This document shows positions 35,640-45,200 of a DNA stretch of 64,000 bases, one piece after another; position 1 is the stretch's first letter, and the number at the start of each line of letters is the position of its first letter. The notes below the pieces were generated by a model, which was given only the letters and a program-made list of their open reading frames with translations, ran no database searches and had not been told where the DNA came from. Made by a program: the position numbers and the translations under genes. The stretch comes from CAYSQW01 sp964433135 (GTDB lineage Bacteria > Acidobacteriota > Aminicenantia > Aminicenantales > Aminicenantaceae): NCBI GenBank assembly GCA_964433135.1, contig CAYSQW010000013.1:10462-74461 (forward strand). The letters are read 5' to 3'.

Positions 35640-36578
35640 TTACTTCAGATTGAAGGCTACCGTCACGGTAAAAACGATCGGCGTCGCCTTTCCCTCGATA
35701 TAAATCGGCTCATAGCGCCACTGCTTTACCGCATCAACCGCCGCCTTATCCAATTCCGGAACCGAGCGCAAAACCAGGACCTGTTCCACGGCACCCGTTC
35801 CATCCGTCCTGATGGACAGGATCACAACCCCCATCACCCCGGCAAGCCGGGCCCCCTCAGGGTAAATTGGCAGGACCTTCTTAATGAGTTTGGGAGGAGA
35901 GATATCCCCTGTCGCTTTAACGGCTCCTTTTTCCATCTCTCTGATCTTCTTTTGAACTTCAGGTGACGGTGGGTGCGGAGGCGGCGGAGGCGGCGGCGGA
36001 TCCAGGTTCCCGCTGACTCCCGTAACATGGAAAGAGAGGAAATAAGGCTTCCCCTGGTTATCCTCGAATCCGAACACGGCGATGTTTTTTTCCGGAACGA
36101 TCACCTCGGTTTCCATCAGGTTCTTTTTGGCGTCACCGGCCTGTTCGAAGATATTGATCAAAAACTTATAGCTGCGCTCCACAGGCTTATTGCCTGATCG
36201 AATGAAAGATTCTCCCATGATCGGTTTCAAACTGACTTGATATTGCTTGCCGTTCAAACGGAAGAAATGCATCATGATCTTGCCCTTTTTCGCCTCCCAA
36301 TGCATCGGGGCTTCCGTAATCAGCGAAACGCCTTTCAAATTGAAGACTTTTTTGATCTGCCTTTTTTCTTCCTCCACATCGAATTTCGATGATATCCTGG
36401 CGGTAATCAGGGGCTGCAGATAGGACGACGTAACAATCTCCGGAGGAGCGGAGCCGCCTTCCCGCAGCCCTTCGAAAAAACGCATCCTGAGATCCAGGGT
36501 GATATCCTTCTGTGCGCCCAACCAACCGGCACACATCATCAGGATAAGACCGAATCCGAGTACTTTATTCAATCTCAT
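35640..36578 (-). CDS. Periplasmic protein with C-terminal TonB domain
   Basis: A 312-residue protein with a cleavable-type signal peptide (VLGFGLILMMCAGWLGAQ). The N-terminal 190 residues are beta-rich and unrecognised. A run of eight prolines (about 195-205) leads to a TonB C-terminal domain: YPEGARLAGVMGVVILSI, AAVDAVKQWRYEP, VTVAFNLK. Unlike classical TonB it has no membrane anchor beyond the signal. It lies 10 nt after the anti-sigma-like gene on the same strand. The module may sense or transmit an envelope signal. Confidence 0.82.
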   Translation of the reverse strand: MRLNKVLGFGLILMMCAGWLGAQKDITLDLRMRFFEGLREGGSAPPEIVTSSYLQPLITARISSKFDVEEEKRQIKKVFNLKGVSLITEAPMHWEAKKGKIMMHFFRLNGKQYQVSLKPIMGESFIRSGNKPVERSYKFLINIFEQAGDAKKNLMETEVIVPEKNIAVFGFEDNQGKPYFLSFHVTGVSGNLDPPPPPPPPHPPSPEVQKKIREMEKGAVKATGDISPPKLIKKVLPIYPEGARLAGVMGVVILSIRTDGTGAVEQVLVLRSVPELDKAAVDAVKQWRYEPIYIEGKATPIVFTVTVAFNLK

Positions 36579-36588
36579 GGTTTCCTCC

Positions 36589-37053
36589 TTAACCGATTTT
36601 TTCAGCCCAGACCATGATGAACTTGGAGTCTTTAGGCTGAAAGAGAAAAGTCGTCGCCGGTTTGTCTTCCAGCCGGATGGATTGAATCCGGAAACTCCCG
36701 GGGGATCCGTCCGCGGCCGGTACGTTGACGGATCGGCGGTGTCGGATCAACCAGAAGCCCAGAACAAGAACCATACAAAGCCCAAACACCTGAAACGCCC
36801 ACCTCAATCCGGAGCGCGTCTCTCGCTCAGCGGGAGCGCGGCCGGTCGCGAGATCATGACGAACCCGCGGCCACAGAGAAGGGATCTCGCTCACTTCTTT
36901 TTCATCGACCAGAATACCGCGCACCTCATTGAGATCGGCAAGCTTTTGATGCCAGATCTCGTTTGCCGGCAGAAAATGACGGATCAGATAGTCCTGTAAC
37001 AACTTGACCGGGATGATCCGGATTAAGAACTCAACCAACCTTGTTTTCCGCAT
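36589..37053 (-). CDS. Single-pass membrane protein, probable anti-sigma factor
   Basis: A 154-residue protein with a cytoplasmic N-terminal part of about 88 residues, one transmembrane helix (LRWAFQVFGLCMVLVLGFWLI) and a short extracytoplasmic tail ending in VWAEKIG. This matches the general layout of anti-sigma partners of ECF sigma factors. The ATG at 37053 overlaps the end of the sigma gene by 23 nt, indicating translational coupling. No zinc-binding ZAS motif is seen, so the call rests on topology and position. Confidence 0.68.
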   Translation of the reverse strand: MRKTRLVEFLIRIIPVKLLQDYLIRHFLPANEIWHQKLADLNEVRGILVDEKEVSEIPSLWPRVRHDLATGRAPAERETRSGLRWAFQVFGLCMVLVLGFWLIRHRRSVNVPAADGSPGSFRIQSIRLEDKPATTFLFQPKDSKFIMVWAEKIG

Positions 37054-37579
37054 TTTGATGCTCCAATAACGCTTTGATTTTTCTGCGGGCCTTGAAAAGA
37101 TGCACCCGGGCCGTAGCGGCGGCACACTTCAATACGTCCCCGATCTCTTCCCCCGAATACCCCTCATTCGCCCAAAGCGCCAGGGCGATTCTTTCTTTGG
37201 GATTCAAGTTTCGCAGCAGGTTCTCCGGCAGCTTTTTCGAGGAGACGTTCGTCGGGTTGGACCAGCCGGAACCTCCGACCAGCTCCGTTCGCCTCAGCGA
37301 CATGAATTGGTTCAAACGCTTCTTTTTCCGAAGTTGGTCACGGCACCTGTTCATGAGAATGGTATACAGCCAGTCCTTGAATCTCCTCTGTAAATCGAAG
37401 CTGTCCAGATGGATGAAGGCTTGAGCGAATGCATCCTGACAGGCTTCTTCGGCATCCTCCCGGTTTCCCAGGACATTCCAAGCAAGGGCCATCATCTTCG
37501 CTTGATATTTTTCCATGATAAATCGATACTCCTCGGCGTGGCCTTCAAGGCACCGCCGCAACCGTTCATTTTCATCCAT
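37031..37579 (-). CDS. ECF-type RNA polymerase sigma factor
   Basis: A 182-residue protein. Region 2 is visible (AWNVLGNREDAEEACQDAFAQAF, FKDWLYTILMNRCRD), and region 4 with its helix-turn-helix (GYSGEEIGDVLKCAAATARVHLFKARRKIK). The start at 37579 removes 19 upstream residues without family support. A promoter with 17-nt spacing precedes it. It overlaps the anti-sigma-like gene and heads a three-gene unit with the TonB-domain protein. Its target promoters are not evident in this window. Confidence 0.9.
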   Translation of the reverse strand: MDENERLRRCLEGHAEEYRFIMEKYQAKMMALAWNVLGNREDAEEACQDAFAQAFIHLDSFDLQRRFKDWLYTILMNRCRDQLRKKKRLNQFMSLRRTELVGGSGWSNPTNVSSKKLPENLLRNLNPKERIALALWANEGYSGEEIGDVLKCAAATARVHLFKARRKIKALLEHQNAENKVG

Positions 37580-37614
37580 GTGTCCGCTGTCTACTCTTAG
37601 GTACGTTCGAAAAA

Positions 37615-37643
37615 AATATATGTTTATTAACCGCATGAATCAA
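37615..37643 (-). promoter_or_regulatory. Sigma-70-type promoter for the ECF sigma module
   Basis: On the minus strand, TTGATT (37638-37643) and TATATT (37615-37620) are separated by 17 nt, 35 nt before the start codon. Confidence 0.6.
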
Positions 37644-37666
37644 GTCTATTCCTGAGTGATCTCATT

Positions 37667-37695
37667 TTGACTTTTACTCATAATTTTTTTATGTT
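37667..37695 (+). promoter_or_regulatory. Sigma-70-type promoter for the second S9 gene
   Basis: TTGACT (37667-37672) and TATGTT (37690-37695) with 17-nt spacing, about 40 nt before the start codon. It is back-to-back with the sigma-module promoter. Confidence 0.5.
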
Positions 37696-37736
37696 TGTAT
37701 CTCTTTGCGGGATTCAAGCAAAAAAGGAGTATCTTC

Positions 37737-40631
37737 ATGAAAAAGCATCTTGGACTATGGACCATCGTTTTCACCGTGCTGTTCATCCTTTCCGGATCCG
37801 CCGCTCCGCTTCCGGATCCGATTCCTCAGGAGCTGCGCTCCCTGGAAAGCGTTCCCGAAATCATGGCGTGGAAAACCATCCGCCCCGCAGTGATTTCCCC
37901 GGACGGAAATTGGTTCGGGTACCGGCTGTCGCCATCGGAAGGCAACGGAGAGGTCACCTTCCGCCACACCGGAGAAAAGCGTGAATTCCGTTTTCCGGAC
38001 GGAGAAGTACCTCTCTATGCATCCTCCGGAAAAATCGCGTTTTCCGACGACTCCCGCTGGACGGCCTTCACGGTTCTTCAAAAAGCGGATGCCGTCAAAA
38101 AGCTCAAGAAGGAGAAAAAATCCGTTCACACTCATGCCGCTCTGGTCAACCTGGATAATGGTGAAAAGATCGAGATCGCTGACGTCAAATCATTCGCTTT
38201 TTCCGGCAAAAATCCCGGTTGGATCGCGTTTCATAAATATATGCCGGATAATCAGGATAAAGAAAAAAACAAATGGGAGGGATCCGATCTTATCCTTTAC
38301 GATCTGCGCACCTCTCACGAACTCAATATCGGCAATGTTGCGGCTTACGCTTTTGATAAAGCGGGGCGACGGCTCGCATGGATCGTTGACGCCCAGGGGA
38401 AAAGCGGCAACGGCCTTCAGGTACGGGACATGGAATCCGGAGTTATTCGTACGCTCGACAGCGGCAAAGCGGTGTATAAGCAAATATCCTGGACCGAAAA
38501 GGGCGACGGCCTCGCGGTATTAAAAGGTATCAAGGACGAGGATTATGAGAACGAGCGTTTTTCGGTTCTCGGCTTTTCCGACTTGAAATCCAGCCCACCC
38601 TCAACCATCACCTTTGCTCCCGAAGAGAACACCTCTTTCCCGGAGGGAATGACCGTCAGCCCCAATCGTGCTCCGCAGTGGACCGAGGATCTGGAAGGCC
38701 TCCTTTTCGGGATCCATCATCTTACGAAAAAAGAAAAACCGGATACCGCCCCGGATGATCAGGGAACAAAAAGGGAAGATAAAGGTAATGAAGACGATAA
38801 CGACGCGAAAAATGATGATCTCGACGACGACGAGCTTCCGGGACTTGTCATCTGGCATTGGAAAGACAAAAGGATGCAGTCCATGCAGCAGGTTCAGGAA
38901 AAAGAAGATAAGGATTTCAGCTTTCTCTGCATCTACCGCTGTAAAGAGAATAAATTCATCCGGCTGGCGGACGATGATCTGCGCGATGTAACCGCCGCCC
39001 CCAAACAGCGCTGGGGGATCGGCGTCGACACCCGTTCATATGAGCTGAAAGGGAACCTGGACGGAAGACGCTACCAGGATATATATACCTTAGACCTCAA
39101 GACCGGGATCCGGAAACCGGCGGTAGAGAGATGCCGTTGGTTCTACGGTCCGTCTCCTGACGGAACCCGTTTTCTTTATTACGCCGATGGACATTTTCTC
39201 GTCTATGAAATGGCTGAGGGAAGGTCGGTTAACATCACAAAAGATATCCCGGTATCATTCGTCGATACGGAGGACGATCATAATGTCGTCAAGCCTCCGG
39301 TTCGCCCCCTGGGATGGGTCAAGGACGGCGTCTCCGTTCTGCTTTCCGACAACTGGGACGTCTGGAATGTACCGGTCCACGGCGGAGAAGCTGTGAATCT
39401 GACGGTAAACGGTAAAGCTGAAGGAGTACGCTACCGCCGCCGTTTCAAACTGGATCCGGAAGAAAAGGGCATCGATCTGAAAGGCCCGGTCTTTTTCGAG
39501 GCCTATGAGGAATGGACGAAGAAATCAGGGATCGTATGCTGCAAAGACGGCCGTCCGGAAGTCAAAAGACTGCTGTGGGGAGACGCCCTGTTTTCTCTGC
39601 TTAAAGCAAAGAATGCCGATATTTATGTCTACAGCCGGCAAACGGACCGGGAATACGGTGACTATTTCGCAACGGACGGCACTCTCAAAAAAGGACGGCG
39701 TTTGACCGATGCCAACCCGCAGCAGAGCGAATATCTCTGGTCCGTCGGATCCCGCCTGGTCGATTACACCAGCGACAAAGGCGACAGACTCCAAGCTTCC
39801 CTCTTTCTCCCTGCGGAATATGAAGCGGGGAAAAGCTATCCGACAATCGTCTATATCTATGAAAAGCTTTCCCAGCGGCTCAACGCTTACGATGTCCCGC
39901 GGGCTTACGGATTCAACAAATCCGTATATACCAGCCGGGGGTACGCCGTTTTGATGCCGGACATCGTTTACCGGCTTAACGATCCCGGAATGTCGGCGGT
40001 CTGGTGCGTATTGCCGGCGCTTAAGGCCGCCATCGATACCGGGATCGTGGACCCGGACCGTGTCGGCCTCCACGGCCATTCATGGGGAGGCTACCAAACC
40101 TCTTTTCTGGTGACACAGACCGATATGTTCAAAGCCGCGGTCGCCGGCGCCCCGCTCACCAACATGCTGAGCATGTACAGCTCCATATACTGGAACACGG
40201 GCTCGGCCAATCAGCCCATCTTCGAAAGCAGTCAGGGCCGATTCAAAGGGGGATATTGGGATAATTCGGAGGCCTACACCCGCAATTCCCCGGTCTACTT
40301 CGCCGAACAGGTGGTTACCCCCCTTATGATCCTGCACAACGACAAAGACGGAGCCGTCGACTGGAACCAGGGCATCGAATACTTCAATACGCTTCGCCGC
40401 CTGGGTAAGCCGGTAGTGATGCTGCAGTACAAAGGCGAAAATCACGGACTCCGGATTCCGGCCAACCGCAAAGACTACGGGATCCGGATGCGTGAATTCT
40501 TCGACCATCACCTCCGGGATCACCCGGCCCCAGCCTGGCTTACGGAAGGCGTTTCCCATCTCGATCACGAAAAACATATCAAGGAACGAACCCGGGAGAT
40601 ACTGGAGATCCCGCCGCGGAAGAATCGATGA
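37737..40631 (+). CDS. Secreted S9-family serine peptidase with intact triad
   Basis: A 964-residue protein; start at 37737 has AAAAAAGGAG upstream and a signal peptide (LGLWTIVFTVLFILSGSA). The N-terminal 660 residues form a propeller-like beta domain with an Asp-rich insert near residues 340-375 (EDDNDAKNDDLDDDE). The hydrolase domain has Ser782 in HGHSWGGY, Asp871 in HNDKDG and His903 in ENHG, a full prolyl oligopeptidase-type triad. The propeller restricts access, so it should cleave short peptides outside the cytoplasm. It contrasts with the S9 protein at 19913, which lacks the His and Asp. Confidence 0.88.
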   Translation: MKKHLGLWTIVFTVLFILSGSAAPLPDPIPQELRSLESVPEIMAWKTIRPAVISPDGNWFGYRLSPSEGNGEVTFRHTGEKREFRFPDGEVPLYASSGKIAFSDDSRWTAFTVLQKADAVKKLKKEKKSVHTHAALVNLDNGEKIEIADVKSFAFSGKNPGWIAFHKYMPDNQDKEKNKWEGSDLILYDLRTSHELNIGNVAAYAFDKAGRRLAWIVDAQGKSGNGLQVRDMESGVIRTLDSGKAVYKQISWTEKGDGLAVLKGIKDEDYENERFSVLGFSDLKSSPPSTITFAPEENTSFPEGMTVSPNRAPQWTEDLEGLLFGIHHLTKKEKPDTAPDDQGTKREDKGNEDDNDAKNDDLDDDELPGLVIWHWKDKRMQSMQQVQEKEDKDFSFLCIYRCKENKFIRLADDDLRDVTAAPKQRWGIGVDTRSYELKGNLDGRRYQDIYTLDLKTGIRKPAVERCRWFYGPSPDGTRFLYYADGHFLVYEMAEGRSVNITKDIPVSFVDTEDDHNVVKPPVRPLGWVKDGVSVLLSDNWDVWNVPVHGGEAVNLTVNGKAEGVRYRRRFKLDPEEKGIDLKGPVFFEAYEEWTKKSGIVCCKDGRPEVKRLLWGDALFSLLKAKNADIYVYSRQTDREYGDYFATDGTLKKGRRLTDANPQQSEYLWSVGSRLVDYTSDKGDRLQASLFLPAEYEAGKSYPTIVYIYEKLSQRLNAYDVPRAYGFNKSVYTSRGYAVLMPDIVYRLNDPGMSAVWCVLPALKAAIDTGIVDPDRVGLHGHSWGGYQTSFLVTQTDMFKAAVAGAPLTNMLSMYSSIYWNTGSANQPIFESSQGRFKGGYWDNSEAYTRNSPVYFAEQVVTPLMILHNDKDGAVDWNQGIEYFNTLRRLGKPVVMLQYKGENHGLRIPANRKDYGIRMREFFDHHLRDHPAPAWLTEGVSHLDHEKHIKERTREILEIPPRKNR

Positions 40632-40886
40632 ACGCCCTTCCGAATACGCCTTTTTCCTCGCCCGATGAGTATCCGCCTTCGGGAAATATCGAAGGGCGAA
40701 GAACCGGCGATCGCTGTCGTTGAGGATTGGAGCCGAGAGGGGGCGCTGGCTGTCGAGGCGCCAAGGTTTGGAAAAGGAAGCGGGGCTAAGGAGGATTCCT
40801 CTCCAGCCAGCATGCTTATATTAATTATAAAACTTTCTGGAAAAATGTCAAAAAAGGTGACGCGGCATATGCGGGAATTTATAGAA

Positions 40887-40959
40887 AGCCAGCAGGGGGA
40901 TTCGAACCCCCGACCTGCTGATTACGAATCAGCTGCTCTACCGACTGAGCTACACTGGC
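40887..40959 (-). tRNA. tRNA-Thr (anticodon CGT)
   Basis: On the minus strand, GCCAGTG pairs with TGCTGGC (two G-T wobbles). The D arm GCTC-GAGC, the anticodon loop TTCGTAA with CGT at 40924-40926, and the T arm GGGGG-TTCGAAT-CCCCC are clear. The discriminator is T, and the following bases are not CCA. Confidence 0.97.
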
Positions 40960-40991
40960 TCATTCCTTCAAGGTGATTTGAACAGATAGAA

Positions 40992-41018
40992 ATTAAACGA
41001 ATCGGCTCCATGTGTCAA
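40992..41018 (-). promoter_or_regulatory. Probable promoter for tRNA-Thr
   Basis: On the minus strand a perfect TTGACA (41013-41018) is followed by TTTAAT (40992-40997) after 15 nt, or TTAATT after 16 nt. The tRNA begins 32 nt further on. Confidence 0.45.
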
Positions 41019-41140
41019 GGCCTAACTTCCCTCTCCCCCTGATATCATGCTTTTTTGACCCGCCTGCTGTTGATTGAATCCGGAGCTTCGTCTCCGTATC
41101 CCTCCCTCACATACCGTTATTCTCTCTTATGCTCTTGAAT

Positions 41141-41156
41141 TGGCATGTAAATTGCT
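41141..41156 (+). promoter_or_regulatory. Sigma-54-type (-24/-12) promoter for the beta-barrel gene
   Basis: TGGCATGTAAATTGCT matches the -24/-12 consensus TGGCACG-N4-TTGCW at all but one specified base, with the correct 10-nt distance between GG and GC. It lies 35 nt before the start codon at 41192. The same core recurs before the gene at 50725. Confidence 0.65.
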
Positions 41157-41191
41157 GCATTTAATGACAACGTGATCATAAGGAGCATGGC

Positions 41192-42091
41192 ATGAAAGAA
41201 CCCCGGGCTGTTTTTGCGATTTTCATTTTCGGCTTCTTTTGTCTTTCCCTACCCGTGGAATCCCAAGATTTCAACCCGTCGTTTCATCTGAAATTATCCG
41301 GAGGAATGGGGACATTGGACGGCGGCGATTTCAATACGGGGATCGATGGGATCAACACAAAGCTGATCGACCTGTCCGCTCTGTCCGGTTTCGCTACAGT
41401 AAGTTCCATGGATCACTTGAAATGGGGAGCGGATCTTTCCATCGAAGCGATCATGGACATCACTCCGTTTCTGGCGGCATCGATAGGGATCGGCTACATT
41501 CGACGTGATTTAGACACAACAGGTGAAATCGAAGTGATGGATATCGGTACCGCCGCCCTGATTCTGAAACCGACCTTCTCCGCCGTCCCCATCGAGCTCA
41601 ACCTCTATTACACCGTCCCGCTCTTTTCTTCATTGAATGTCTTTTTCAAAGCGGGAGGCTCTTATTACCTGGGAAAAGCTGATTTTTCCTACCGAGAGGA
41701 AGAGACCTTGGTGGGAGCGCCGACAGTCTGGGAATATTCCAAAGGAACAGGAAACGCCGCTTCATTGGGACTTCAAGGCGGGATCGGTTTGGAATACGGG
41801 ATATCGGAGCGAATCGGTCTGTTTTTGGAAGCGGCGGGAAGGTACGCCAACTTCAAAAACTGGGATTACGACGGGAAATACGAAAATTCAGTCGGCACAT
41901 CACAATCGTTCAAAGGCACTTGGTATTATGCAGAGGCCTACGACGAAACCACCGATGATTATTACGCCTCGATCCTGCTTGAAAATGAAACCCCCAGCGG
42001 CTGGTACTTACGAAATGTGCGTAAAGCCGAGGTCGATTTTTCCGGCCTTTCATTCAGAGCGGGGATAAAGATCCGGCTCGGAAAAAAATAG
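41192..42091 (+). CDS. Outer-membrane beta-barrel protein
   Basis: A 299-residue protein with a signal peptide (VFAIFIFGFFCLSLPVESQ). Alternating amphipathic strands run through the mature part (LKLSGGMGTLDGG, FKAGGSYYLG, GLFLEAAGRYANF), and the C-terminus ends SFRAGIKIRLGKK, typical of small outer-membrane beta-barrels. AAGGAG lies before the start. A sigma-54-type promoter precedes it, so expression may depend on an activator. Function (porin, adhesin or structural) cannot be read. Confidence 0.75.
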   Translation: MKEPRAVFAIFIFGFFCLSLPVESQDFNPSFHLKLSGGMGTLDGGDFNTGIDGINTKLIDLSALSGFATVSSMDHLKWGADLSIEAIMDITPFLAASIGIGYIRRDLDTTGEIEVMDIGTAALILKPTFSAVPIELNLYYTVPLFSSLNVFFKAGGSYYLGKADFSYREEETLVGAPTVWEYSKGTGNAASLGLQGGIGLEYGISERIGLFLEAAGRYANFKNWDYDGKYENSVGTSQSFKGTWYYAEAYDETTDDYYASILLENETPSGWYLRNVRKAEVDFSGLSFRAGIKIRLGKK

Positions 42092-42298
42092 CGGGAACAT
42101 CCCTCTTACCGAGATCCGCCATAAGGCGCCGGCACACTTGGACATAACGGCCTTTTCGAAATCCGGATAACACGATTTCTCAATCGGGAACTCCTTTTTG
42201 AGGGATTTTTCTTATCCACCCTTTTTTATAGACGACTCAACGTTTAGGACTTGCTCCCGTGGGGTTAAATCCATTATGATTACACATCGAAACCGAAC

Positions 42299-45200
42299 AT
42301 GTATATTAAGAAACTGGAGCTGCAAGGATTCAAGTCGTTTCCCGAGCGGACAAAAATCATCTTTCACAAGGGCATCACCGCCATTATCGGGCCCAACGGC
42401 ACGGGCAAAAGTAATCTTGTCGATGGCCTGCTGTGGGTGCTGAGCCGCAAGCGCAGCAAATCTCTGCGCGTGGAACGCAGCGGCGACATCATTTTCAACG
42501 GCAACGCAAAAAAAGCTCCCATGAGCATGGCGGACGTCGTTCTGACCCTTGGAGATGACGAGGAGGAGCTCGTCATCAATCACAGGGTTTTTCGGTCCGG
42601 CGATAATGAATACCGACTTAACGGAAAGACCGCCCGTTTGCGGGATATCCAGGATGCTCTCTGGAAGAAGACCATCGGAGAAGCCGAATACTTTGTCATC
42701 GAACAAGGCAGCGTGGGGCTTTTCCTCTCCTCCAAACCTGCCGAGAAACGCAACCTGCTGGAAGAAGCGGCCGGAACCGCTTTCTACAAAGACAAAAAGC
42801 GACAGGCGCATAACAAACTGAACAGCACGGAACAAAACCTGACCCGACTTCAGGACATAATCGCCGAAGTGGAGAAATCCAAGAATTCCTTGAAGCGTCA
42901 GGCACAGGCCGCAATCCGCTATCGAAACCTGCGTGAAGACATAAGGAGGCTCACGGTGCTTCAGTTCCGGAAGAAGATCGCCCGGCTGGAAGCGGAGCAG
43001 ACAGACACCTCCCGGCGCTATCAGACCAGTCTGGACCAAGAGAATGAAATCCTGTCACGGATGAAACAGGCGGAAAAAGCACTGGCTTCCCTGCGCCAGG
43101 AAGTCTGGCGCCGGGAAAAAGAGGGCCGCGAAGAAAGAGACCGTCTCTTCGCGCTTAAAAACCGGCGGTCTCAATTGGAATCGGAGCGCTTCAAACAATC
43201 CAAAAGAATCGATTTTATTGAAGACAAAAAAAGCGGCGCCCGCCGCGGCCGGGAGGATCTTCGGCGTGAATTGAAAACGCTGGAGCGCGAAAACAAAAAA
43301 ACCGAGGACACCTTGACAGGCCTTGAAGGCTCCTTGAAACGGCGCCGGGACGACCTTGCCGCGGCGGTCCGAGAACATCAAACCTCACAAGATTCATGGG
43401 AAAGGGCCAAGCAGACCATCGATTCCCTGCGCGCCGAACATCTGGACAAACTTTCCGCCCAGACGGAGATTAAAAATGAGCGCGGTAAAGCCGAAAAAGA
43501 GATCGAACTCATCCAGAGACAGGAAATCAAGTTGAAAGACCAAATCGAAAACGAGCGCAGGCTTTACCTTGAAACGGAAAAAAACCTGAGATCCGCCGAA
43601 AAGGAGTCCGAACGCCTGCATGACGAGCTGAACTCCCACAAACAGAGGTTGGAGAAAGAAGAACATACGGCTCAATCGCTTCGATCCGTCTTGGAAGAGC
43701 TCAACCGGAAGCTTGGAAATCTCCGCCACTCCCGGGATGAGACATCTCACCTTCTTCATTCTCTGCAAAATTTGCTGAGCAAGGAAAAAGACACGAATGA
43801 AGCGCAGGAGCTGAGCGGAGCTCTGGGCCTGTTTGCCGACCTGATCTCCTCCGATTCCCAACATACTCCGTTGGTCGATGTTTTCTGGAAGGATGAAGTG
43901 CGGGCGAATGTCATCCCCGCCTCCGACTTCCTCAAAAACCTGACCGGATCTTCCCCCCATGGACGTTTTCTACTCCTCCCCGACGGGGAAGAAAGAGAAA
44001 CCGCTTCTCAGTCAGCCTGCCGCGAGGCGGGAGGGCTCGGCCTCCTCAAAGCCAACGTCAAACCCGCCGAAGGGATTCAAGGCCGGTTTTCACGGCTGAT
44101 CGAAGCGGCGATCGTGCCGGATCTCAGAACCGCGGTGGGCCTGTGGCAGCAGCATACCGAAGCAAATTTCATCACGGTGGACGGCGACGTACTGCATGCT
44201 TCCGGCCTGGTTGTCGCCGGTCCCCAAAAGGAAGGCCTGTTCGCCCTCACCCAAGACATGAAATCAGCCCGGGTTAAACTGACGGGACTTGAGAAAGAGA
44301 TTGTTCCGGTGGAATCCGAAGTCGAAACGAAAACGACGGCACGGAAAGAGAGCGAAGTTCGCATCCGGCGGTTTCGTGAAGACATAGCGCGCCTGGAGCG
44401 CACAATCGTTTCCCGGGACAAGGAAAAAAGCTACCTTGCCGCGGAAATAGCGAAGATATCAGACCGAACCCAAGTTTTTGAAAGCGAAACCGAGGTTCTC
44501 GCTCAGGATAAAAAGCGGATGGAGGCATCCATTCGGCAGGTCAGCACACACCTCACCGAGTTGGAGCGGGAAAGATCCGCGCTCCGGTCATCGATCGAAG
44601 AACAGGAAACATCTCTTGCTTCGCTGCAGGAAGCGAGTGAACACACGAGAACCCGCTGTTTCGAATTGCAGTCGGGTCTCGATCTGACGGAAGAGCGGAT
44701 TAAAAATTTGAAGCAGCAGAACCGCAATATTCTGCAGCGTCGCGAGAACATTTCTTCAAAAATCGAAAATCTGGAGAATGAACTGCGGTCTGAAGAAAAA
44801 GAAGAAGCGGCGCTTAAACAGGATATATTCGATCTGACCCAGGAAGCAGGGAAACTTGAAAGGGAGCTCCGCGATAAAGAAAGCGAAATGCTGGAAAAGG
44901 AAAGCGGATTGAAACGGCATCAGGAAAAGCAGGCGGAGAGCGAGCAGGGCCTGGATGAACAGCGCATCAAATACGAAGCAATCAAGGAAGAGCGTGTCCA
45001 ATGGGAAATAAAAAAAGCTGAGAGAGAGCGAGATCTGGTCAATCTGGAAGAAACGTGCTGGCAGGAGTTAAAGAAAACCATCGCCGAGGTCAAGCAGGAG
45101 ATTTCCGCGGAAGATGTCGCCGACCGGGACATTGCCCCTCAGCTGGAAGAGTCGCAGGACAAGATTCAGCGCTTCAAAGCGGTCAATCTTATGGCGGAAG

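Noticed and set aside
40665..40976. Plus-strand frame containing GDSNPRPADYESAALPTELHW
   Set aside because: A well-known false protein produced by reading the antisense of tRNA-Thr; rejected.
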